This document shows positions 56,056-64,000 of a stretch of DNA of 64,000 nucleotides, in pieces (position 1 is the stretch's first letter; every line of letters starts with the position of its first letter). The position numbers and the translations under genes are program-made. The notes beneath the pieces are model-generated. The model was not told where the DNA came from, made no database searches, and saw only the letters and a program-made list of their open reading frames with translations. The stretch lies in assembly GCF_036373705.1 (NCBI RefSeq), contig NW_027102663.1, forward strand, positions 310,001 through 374,000, written 5' to 3'. This stretch comes from Amia ocellicauda (Eukaryota; Chordata; Actinopteri; Amiiformes; Amiidae).

Positions 56056-56853
56056 ATGAACCTGGAACTATTACAAATGATAAATGATTTAAATAACCCC
56101 CAATTACCACCGATAGAATGTGAATTAACAGAATTACCGGTGAACCCCGACCTGTTACAGATGGTCAATGATCTAAATAACCACCTCCCACCGGTAGCGC
56201 TTATAGAGGTTCACCCCCTAGTTCACCCCGATTTGTTTGAAATGGTGGAGGCTTTGGAGGAGCTACCCCGACCAAATTCTGCCCCTATTATAAATGATTT
56301 GAAACAATTAGAACACAGGATGGCGGCAGAAGCAGCCATCACTATAGAGGAGGGTCTTGACATTAACCGGTTGGATATCTTTGAAGGACTTTTACAGGCT
56401 TTAAATGAGCCTCCTCAAAAAGGGGGTTTTGTAGATGTCAGCAGTGGGGGTGTTTGGAATTTGGAGGGTTCTGAGACTGATAAGGCTGTGGAGGACATGC
56501 TCTGTGAGAATGTAGGGGGTAAAGGCTTTGTTCAAAATGATGATGTGTCCAAGAGTACCAGTGATCCCGTGATTATAGATAGACCGGCCTATAACAATTT
56601 TGAAATGATTCAGCGTTTTAATTTTGCAGAACTTTTAAATTGTGACAATTATGCAGAAATATTTGTCAACATATACGAGGCCTTGCAGAAAATGCTTGAA
56701 CAGGTTGCTGAAAGGGTCAGACCTCGAGATGTTGTACAGTTAGAACTCAGAGGGGATGATTTGTTTAGCAACCTATCTGTAATGCTGAGTGGAGATAATT
56801 TAGACGTCTGGCTAAAATCGAAGCGTTATTGCAAAGTAACACAGCCATCATAG
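56056..56853 (+). CDS. Acidic protein upstream of polymerase (P4)
   Basis: Residue-identical to P2; open. Confidence 0.5.
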   Translation: MNLELLQMINDLNNPQLPPIECELTELPVNPDLLQMVNDLNNHLPPVALIEVHPLVHPDLFEMVEALEELPRPNSAPIINDLKQLEHRMAAEAAITIEEGLDINRLDIFEGLLQALNEPPQKGGFVDVSSGGVWNLEGSETDKAVEDMLCENVGGKGFVQNDDVSKSTSDPVIIDRPAYNNFEMIQRFNFAELLNCDNYAEIFVNIYEALQKMLEQVAERVRPRDVVQLELRGDDLFSNLSVMLSGDNLDVWLKSKRYCKVTQPS

Positions 56854-59800
56854 CTGATGAAAGTCTGTCTCTGGTAATGAATGTGGTTCGTAACCCTGAG
56901 GGTGGGGTGCTTAGAAGACTGTCGAAATGCTTGAAGAACGACATAATTAGGACCAAGCTCAGGCAATTAGTGGTGAGTTCCAGTGGGGACAATAAGCTCT
57001 GTTTTGCTTACAGTTTAATAAAATTACTCACCCCCGACATGCCTGAACCCCAAGCTCTGCAAGAGGCTTTAATGCTTCATCAGAGGGCCGGCTTAAACTC
57101 TCAACAGATGGTTGCCTTTTCAGACATCACCAAGTTTGAGGAGTTGTTGTCTTTAAAAATTGTTGTGTGGTACCGTTGTGAGGTAAAGGAAGTATTTGTG
57201 AAATTTCAGACACATCCTGAAACCCATACACAGACACTGTTTCTCTTCCTAAGTGATAGTCATTACTTTGGAATAAAGAGTTTGACGGCTTTTTTGGGTT
57301 GTTCGTATGTTTGTCATTGTTGTTATAAGGCCTTCAATGATAAGCTTAAGCACCGCTGTGACGGTTACTGTAACGTCTGATTCAATCCCCAATGTTGTAA
57401 GGGTTTGGCCCCTACCATCCGATGAAAAGATTGCTTAAGGATTTGTCTCTCTGCGTTCTGTTTTTCCGAGCATAAGGTACAGAGGGCCGCTGCTGAGGGG
57501 GTTAAAAAACTGAGTTATTGTGATCAAACTAAATATTGCCCGCAGTGTTGCCTCCAGTACCGTTTTCATGAGGTTAAACCACACAAATGTCTGGAGCCGA
57601 GATGCAGGATCTGTAATGCTGATTTAACCCCGGGGTCCGAACACCAGTGCTTTATTCAGCCGGTTAAAAAGGAGCCGCCGCACAACCGGTATGTCTTTTT
57701 TGCTTTTGAATGCCGGCAAGAAAACGGGGTCCACGTTGCTAATTATATACACTGTATTGACATGTTGGATCGTGAGTGGTCAGCTAGCGGTGAGAGTTGT
57801 GTCAGGGAAATCATTACGCGGTATCGCGGTCCAAAATACCTCAATTACACATTTATTGCCCACAATGCTAAGGGTTATGATTCTTACATTTTGATGAAGT
57901 ATCTGGTGGAAAATGGGGTGACCCCAAAAATAATAGCTCAGGGTAGCAAGATCATGTGTTTCACCGACGAAGCTTTCAACTAACGTTACATAGACTCGTT
58001 AAATTTCCTCCCCATGAAATTGAGCGCTTTGCCTAAGGCTCTGGGTTTTGAGGCTCAGAAGAAAGGTTGGTTCTGCCATTTTTTTAATACTAAGGACACT
58101 CAAAATTATCGAGGGTCCTACCCGCCCGCCTCTTATTATGGGGTTGATACTATGATGTCTCATGAGAGGGACGAATTCTTTAAATGGTACAATACCGAGA
58201 AGAGATGGCCGCTTATTGTAAAAATGATGTGGTGATCCTTAAAGAAGCCTGTGTGCGTTTCTGCGCCGAGGTTATCAACACATCGGGTCTCGACCCTTTG
58301 CAAAGTGTGACCATAGCGTCTCTCTGCATGAAAATGTATCGGTCCAATTTCTTGCAGAAAAACACTATAGCGGTCACCACTTCTGACAACTATCGTGCTA
58401 GACAAAAGAACTTTTCGACTGTCTCCATACAGTGGCTGGAATACCTGAGTGCCCGGGATAACATCTTCATCAGACATGCTTTAAATCAAGGGAAAGTCAA
58501 AATGGGGCCTTACTACTTAGACGGTTTTAGCGACGTGTCCGGGCGGCGTACCGCTTATGAGTTTGCTGGTTGTATTTACCATGGCTGTCCTCAGTGCTTC
58601 GACCCAAACACCTTTAACCCCGTAACACAAAAACTCTGCGGTGATATGTACTATGATTTCCAGGAACGAATTGAAACTTTAAAAAACACCTATGGTTTGA
58701 ACGTGCTGGTGATTTGGGAACACGAGTGGACGACCCTGAAGCAACAGGATGCGGGGGTACAATGGTTTATGGAAACCTTGGACTTTCCTGAACGTCTAGA
58801 GCCCCGGGATGCGTTATTTGGGGGTCGTACCAACGCCCTCTGTTTACATTATGAGGTAAAGGAGGGTGAGAGAGTAGATTACTATGATTTCACCAGTCTG
58901 TACCCTTATGTCAACAAGACCAAAATGTACCCGGTGGGGCGTCCAACCATTGTTTATCGTGACTTTCTCAAAATCGGACATTTCTTTGGTTTGATCAAAG
59001 TCACCATGTACCCTCCTCGCGAGCTGTTCTTACCCATGTTGCCTTACAGGTGTTCGGGAAAATTGATGTTCCCTCTGTGTAGAACGTGTGTGGAAACTGA
59101 AAATCAAACTACCTCTTGTCTGCACAGTGATGAAGAGAGAGCGCTGACGGGTGTCTGGTGTAGCATTGAGCTTGACAAGGCGGTGGAGAAAGGTTACAGA
59201 GTCGGTAAGGTGTATGAGGTTTGGCATTTTTCTGAAAAACCTGATACTCTTTTTGCTGATTACATTATGACCCATCTGAAAGGGAAACAGGAGGCATCGG
59301 GCTATCCCTCATGGTGTGTTGACTCCGCGGCCAAAGAGCGATACGTTCAGCAATATTTTGAAAAGGAAGGGATCCGTCTAGAGCCGGGGAACATAACTGT
59401 AAACCCCGCCAAGAGACAAATGTCCAAACTGATTTTAAACAGTCTGTGGGGTAAGTTTGGGGAAAGAAATTACCGTCTAAACACAACCTTGATTAAAACC
59501 CCTGAACTGTTCATAGAATTTATGTTTTCCAAACAACATGCAGTATCACACTTTCAATTCTTAAATGACCACGTGGCACAGGTCCAGTGGAGGGCCCCTA
59601 AAGATTTCCCCACCAAACAGGGGAATGTTAATGTTTTCATAGCGGTTTTTACCACGGCTTACGCCCGGCTTGAACTGTACAACTTAATGGATCAGTTGCA
59701 GGAACGCACGCTCTATCATGATACTGACTCTGTAATCTTTGTCACCAGGCCAGGGGATTGGGTCCCTCCCCTCGGGGACTACCTTGGGGAGTTAACGAGC

Positions 59801-60142
59801 GAACTAGATCCTCAGGACCACATAGTGGAGTTTGTTTCAGGGGGTCCTAAGACTTACGCATACAGAACGGCTGCGGGTAAGACCTGTATGAAAGTTAAGG
59901 GTTTCACTCTGAACCATTGTAACAACAAGCTCATTAACATCAAGTCTCTGACGACCCTGGTAGAAAGTTTTTTAACCGAGAAAGACGCGCCTCCTCGTGA
60001 GATTATTACAGCCGGAAATCAGATCTATCGCAATAAAAAGGGGTACACGTTGGAAAATAGATCACTAAACAAACGATTCAGGGTGGTGTACAATAAAAGA
60101 GTGTTGAAGACTGATTATACCACTCTGCCTTATGGATATTAG
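56829..60142 (+). pseudogene. Protein-primed DNA polymerase B, broken (P4)
   Basis: Same motifs and same state of decay as P2 (about four breaks). Confidence 0.92.
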
Positions 60143-60803
60143 CGGTGGTTTTGATAACAGACTTCAACACCCTTTCTCCTGTATTATAGCCGGTCCCTCC
60201 AATTCGGGGAAGAGCTATCTTATAAAGAACATCATAGAAGATGTGGACGCAACCGTGTCCCAAGCTCTTGACAACATAGTGTGGTGTTACTCTTGCTGGC
60301 AACCTCTCTACGATGATTTGGCTTCGGAAAAAAATAATCTGAAATTTGTGCAAGGTCTCCCCGCCTCGTTGTGTGGCGATGACTTGTTCCCGCCCGGTCA
60401 AACTAACCTAGTGATCCTTGATGACCAGATGGAGCAGGCCGGTGACAACAGTGAAGTGGAAAAAGCTTTCACAAAGTACACTCATCATAGGAATTAAAGT
60501 ATTATTTATTTAGTTCAAAATCTATTTTTTCAAGGTAAAAAAAGCCGCACTATTAATTTAAATGCCAATTATATAATTCTTTTTAAAAACCCCAGAGATA
60601 AACTACAGGTCACCGTCTTGGCTCGTCAAATGTACCCTAACCAGACCAAGTTCTTTTTGGAGGCATTTGAGGATGCCACCAAAAAACCCTACGGGTACTT
60701 GATTGCGGACTTAAAAGCACAAACCCCAGAAGACTTTCGCCTCAGAACAGGTTTGTGCCCGCCCGATTGGCCGGCAGTCTATGTGCTAAAGAAAAGGAAA
60801 TAA
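60132..60803 (+). pseudogene. Packaging ATPase, broken (P4)
   Basis: As in P2; broken about once. Confidence 0.82.
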
Positions 60804-60809
60804 ATAAGA

Positions 60810-61145
60810 ATGTCTGTTCGGATTAAAAGAAATCTGCCGCTTTTGCAAATGTTATTTGAGAGGAGCCCGCGCCATAGGAAAGCTGTGCTGGCAGGGGCCC
60901 CCTCGGATTTGATCGAGACCCTGTGTGAAATAGCTTTTAACATCTTACGCGGTAATATACCCCTAACCCCTTCTCAACATTCTAAACTCAAAAAACAAAA
61001 AGCGGTTATCAAGATCATCGCTAATAAGAAGTATTCTATTAAAAGAAAAAGAAAGAAGATTAATCAAACCGGGGGTTTTATAGGACCGCTGTTGAGCATA
61101 GCCGTGCCTTTCCTAACCAGTCTTCTAGCTTCCAGAGTGGGTTAA
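60810..61145 (+). CDS. Small basic virion-type protein (P4)
   Basis: Residue-identical to the other three copies; whole. Confidence 0.6.
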   Translation: MSVRIKRNLPLLQMLFERSPRHRKAVLAGAPSDLIETLCEIAFNILRGNIPLTPSQHSKLKKQKAVIKIIANKKYSIKRKRKKINQTGGFIGPLLSIAVPFLTSLLASRVG

Positions 61146-61147
61146 TA

Positions 61148-61891
61148 ATGGAATATGCTCAGAAAATGTTTTTGATCCCTCAGGAGCAGCTTGAGAAACT
61201 GAGAAAAAATGTTGTCGGGCCAGAGCCCATTAGACAAACGGCCGAAAACAACCTGGACTCTGAAATGAAAGCTATACAGGCCAGGGCCGATTTAAATCAG
61301 TATTCCAAAGCCCAGTTGTATACCAACACGTTACAGCGCTACCTCCGTCTGGTTAGACAGGGTGAAAAAGATCAAAACATTTTAACTTTAACCATGGCCT
61401 CTCAAGAAAATGGTTCTGGGGCTGATGCGGGGGGAACGGTTGATAAAGATGTTGCGGTGACCGAACCTGTTGAGAGTTCAGAGGGAGATGTTGTAACGGA
61501 TGTTTTGAGAAACATGCCGGCCAGAAGCAAAAGACATGCAGAATATATCCTGCACAAAATGGTTCAGAAACCGCGGGTAACGGCTTGGAATGAACAGGGT
61601 GAATTTGTTTTTAAAGGACAACTGATCAAAGGTTCACACATGTTTGATTTGTTGAAGAGTGTCACTAGCACTAATAAGGTACCCGATAGTCGCCGACCTG
61701 TAGGCTGGAATGCTTTCCTACAGGCGATGGCCTGTCTGAACATGCCCCAATCAACAGTTCCTAACCAGGAAACGCGACAAAAAATCCGTCTGTGTAAAGA
61801 GGTGGAGCCTGATCTGACTCCGATATCTCATTACTCTGACCGTGCTGAGCGACCATCCTCAGGATCTATCCATCGTTGGGAAGCTTATTAA
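61148..61891 (+). CDS. Conserved Polinton protein of unknown function (P4)
   Basis: Residue-identical to P2; whole. Confidence 0.6.
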   Translation: MEYAQKMFLIPQEQLEKLRKNVVGPEPIRQTAENNLDSEMKAIQARADLNQYSKAQLYTNTLQRYLRLVRQGEKDQNILTLTMASQENGSGADAGGTVDKDVAVTEPVESSEGDVVTDVLRNMPARSKRHAEYILHKMVQKPRVTAWNEQGEFVFKGQLIKGSHMFDLLKSVTSTNKVPDSRRPVGWNAFLQAMACLNMPQSTVPNQETRQKIRLCKEVEPDLTPISHYSDRAERPSSGSIHRWEAY

Positions 61892-62070
61892 TCTCATGTT
61901 TTTATTTGTCTCCCCTGTAAATAATGACCCGACAAACAATTTTTTATTTTTATTTTTTATTTTTCAAATGTTGTACATTTATTTATACCATAACCCCTGC
62001 TTTGTATAAGAATTGTGTTGAATAAAAACAAAACTAATGATTCAAAGGCTGTTTTCATTATTTTTTCACC
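61892..62070. terminator. Convergent polyadenylation region (P4)
   Basis: As in P2. Confidence 0.6.
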
Positions 62071-62628
62071 TTAACACGCATGACATCTTTTAAAATCCTC
62101 ACAAGAACACCCCATCTGTATACACGGCTGGCTAGGGTCGTAAGTCATTGTGTTATAAGGGGGGGTCCACAGTGTCCTGACAAACTCTGCCACTTTTTTA
62201 TCATTTTGGCCTAAATCCTCACTGTACAAGGCCATAATATCGGGGTATGACCTTCCTTTAGATCTATGATATAAGAAAAACACACAGTGTTGACCACAAG
62301 TGAAGGTCTGAAGACTTTGTACTTGACGACCGCTGTAAATGGTTTCTTGACAGTTGTTGAGCAGAAAGTTATTGATCTTCCGAGGGAAAGGTCTGAAATC
62401 CGGGGGGTTTGCATAGGAATCAAAAAATTCACCACGGTGGTCCTCCCTTAGATAAATAGCCAGCCAATGTTCTCCGGGCATATTTTTAGGGTGTGTGTTG
62501 ATTATGTACATTGCAGGTAAATTCTTGATCTTAAATTTAGGCAGCTGATCGCAGGCGTAGACTCCTTGAAACAGTTTCCGTGAGCCGGCCAGGGCATTCA
62601 TGATGTGGTTGAGCTCTCTGGTGTTCAT
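62071..62628 (-). CDS. Adenain-like cysteine protease (P4)
   Basis: Residue-identical to the other copies; whole. Confidence 0.88.
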   Translation of the reverse strand: MNTRELNHIMNALAGSRKLFQGVYACDQLPKFKIKNLPAMYIINTHPKNMPGEHWLAIYLREDHRGEFFDSYANPPDFRPFPRKINNFLLNNCQETIYSGRQVQSLQTFTCGQHCVFFLYHRSKGRSYPDIMALYSEDLGQNDKKVAEFVRTLWTPPYNTMTYDPSQPCIQMGCSCEDFKRCHAC

Positions 62629-62629
62629 T

Positions 62630-63937
62630 TTAATAATAATCATACATAACGTTTCTCCTCTGATTCACCTCAATAATGTTGTCAAACACTGCATACACGA
62701 CCATATTTACAGTGCGTGGTAGAGGCTGCTTGAAACGCATCTCCAAACGCATATTGCCCGTCTTCATCAGTGAAAAATGTTGTCCACACTCTTCGTCAGG
62801 GGTCAGGTTGAAACCGTACAGGGTGTAACCGCTGCAGTATTCCCGGCGATCGATCAGCAGAGTTTGATCCTTGAGATGGCGACCCGTAGCTAGTACTAGA
62901 CTGTCATATTCACGAACCGCATTGCCGTTTTCAAAGTCAGGTTGAAAAGGTCTGGATGGAACCTGCACACCATCGACGTACAACGCTATAAATTCCGCGT
63001 TATAATGTTTAAAGTTAAAGGGGTTCTTGTTGTAAACCCCGGTAAATGCATCATTATCTTCGAGACCTATAATAACCTGTTTTGGGAGCTGTCCTAGAAA
63101 CAGATTTTCCTGGTTCATCACCCGTGTCCCTGCGGGGATACTGTGGACTTTCATATAGACTCTTTCGATCGGGTACTTGGCGTTTGCCGTCATTAACGCC
63201 TGCGCGTGTCCTAGTTTAACCGCCGGGGAGACGGACACTTTTTTCACAAACAGCGAGGCCGATAATATGGTCAGTTTATATTTTTCAGTATCAGGGGTCA
63301 TCAGACAAAAAGCACTTTTACTACGGATCATTTTAATTTTAATGTCTACCCCGTTGAGCATGAGTTTTTCTTGGAAAAATATGTCTGCATGGATATGCCC
63401 CATTAGCTCAAAGGTCCTCCCTTCTGTTGAAGAGGCCGTTCTTTTTTGCAAACCCTTATTGAGTCCCTCTGGATCCTTGTCGTCCATAGCTTCCGGGATG
63501 TCTTTGAAGAAAAGGCCGGGGCTGAACTGTTTGCTTAGGGTCTCCTCACTATAATTAAGTATACACTCCATCATGGCTCTATAGGGGTAAGTATTGCTGC
63601 TTTGACTAATGAGCCGATCTCCCAGGGTCACATTCACCTGTGTAAACATGGTGGCCACCGGGTAATTGATGACCCCATCGTTGGTCGTCTTCTCGATTGC
63701 ATCGCCATCCTCATCAGTCACTTTACAGTTCATTAAAATAAATGTGTTATTCAAATCAATATAATCCTCGCCATTGCCAGCTATAAAAAACTCCAGAGGG
63801 GCCGTGTCTGAAATTGCAGAAAGAGGGGGAATCTCTACATATATGCTCTTATCTATACTCGTTTGAGTGTATGGAACTGTAAACAGATCCAGTTCTGATT
63901 TGACGCATTCTTCCGATAGACTGTGGACAAAAGACAT
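62630..63937 (-). CDS. Major capsid protein (P4)
   Basis: Residue-identical to P2; whole, and the last complete gene before the window end. Confidence 0.85.
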   Translation of the reverse strand: MSFVHSLSEECVKSELDLFTVPYTQTSIDKSIYVEIPPLSAISDTAPLEFFIAGNGEDYIDLNNTFILMNCKVTDEDGDAIEKTTNDGVINYPVATMFTQVNVTLGDRLISQSSNTYPYRAMMECILNYSEETLSKQFSPGLFFKDIPEAMDDKDPEGLNKGLQKRTASSTEGRTFELMGHIHADIFFQEKLMLNGVDIKIKMIRSKSAFCLMTPDTEKYKLTILSASLFVKKVSVSPAVKLGHAQALMTANAKYPIERVYMKVHSIPAGTRVMNQENLFLGQLPKQVIIGLEDNDAFTGVYNKNPFNFKHYNAEFIALYVDGVQVPSRPFQPDFENGNAVREYDSLVLATGRHLKDQTLLIDRREYCSGYTLYGFNLTPDEECGQHFSLMKTGNMRLEMRFKQPLPRTVNMVVYAVFDNIIEVNQRRNVMYDYY

Positions 63938-64000
63938 GTTTAAAAGATGTATCCTGAGGCTCTATTTTTCTTTCTTTGAGACTTTCTTTTTGCAGGTTTT
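63849..64000 (-). pseudogene. pVI/pX-like minor virion protein region, cut by window end (P4)
   Basis: Only the C-terminal part that overlaps the capsid gene start is in the window. Confidence 0.55.

Larger units (their letters stand above)
53259..64000. mobile_element. Polinton/Maverick copy P4 (right part outside window)
   Basis: Left 10.7 kb of a fourth copy, cut off by the window end just past the capsid gene. It matches P2 almost base for base at a distance of 37,059 bp and has the same state of decay as P2. Confidence 0.92.

Noticed and set aside
1-64000. Free viral genome or plasmid concatemer
   Set aside because: Host-type tRNA-Val arrays lie between all copies and the element genes are decayed, which points to chromosomal DNA.

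Overview
The window is animal nuclear DNA, most likely from a vertebrate. The tRNA-Val genes match the usual vertebrate sequence almost base for base, and the mobile element is of a kind common in fish, amphibian and reptile genomes. The species cannot be told from the sequence. The whole window is a head-to-tail tandem of one unit of about 18.5 kb. Each unit is a Polinton/Maverick (adintovirus-like) element of about 15.3 kb plus a host tRNA-Val repeat array of about 3.24 kb. Four Polinton copies are seen: P1 (1-12956, left end cut off), P2 (16200-31475), P3 (34714-50015) and P4 (53259-64000, right part cut off). Three tRNA arrays lie between them (12957-16199, 31476-34713, 50016-53258), each with four tRNA-Val genes.

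The copies alternate. P1 with its array is nearly identical to P3 with its array, and P2 is nearly identical to P4, at a fixed distance of 37,059 bp. P1/P3 differ more from P2/P4 (roughly 1% by eye). The region is therefore a two-unit repeat that has itself been duplicated, or was duplicated during assembly.

Each Polinton has the same layout. At the left is a 2-kb region with a TATA-like box and intron-like signals, leading into a Pro/Ser-rich reading frame. Rightward genes follow: an acidic frame, protein-primed DNA polymerase B, packaging ATPase, a small basic protein and a 247-residue Polinton protein. After a convergent polyadenylation region, the leftward late genes are read from the other strand: integrase with chromodomain, penton-like minor capsid protein, a pVI/pX-like protein, major capsid protein and adenain-like protease. 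At the right end is a second leftward block of probable early genes: a 134-residue protein, a 282-residue protein with a zinc-ligand-like cluster, and a small protein that looks Bcl-2/E1B-19K-like. This block has its own promoter motifs and polyadenylation signal.

The element is a fossil. Capsid, protease and several small genes are still open, but polymerase, penton and others are broken, with very roughly six to ten breaks per copy. Many breaks are common to all copies, so decay began before the tandem amplification. No long terminal inverted repeats were seen at the element edges. The arrays are host DNA made of tRNA-Val(AAC) modules, tRNA-Val(CAC) modules and tRNA-less modules, each with a trinucleotide microsatellite or a distinct tail. 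The simplest history is insertion of a Polinton into a tRNA-Val array, followed by unequal exchange between the flanking repeats, which multiplied element and tRNA genes together.
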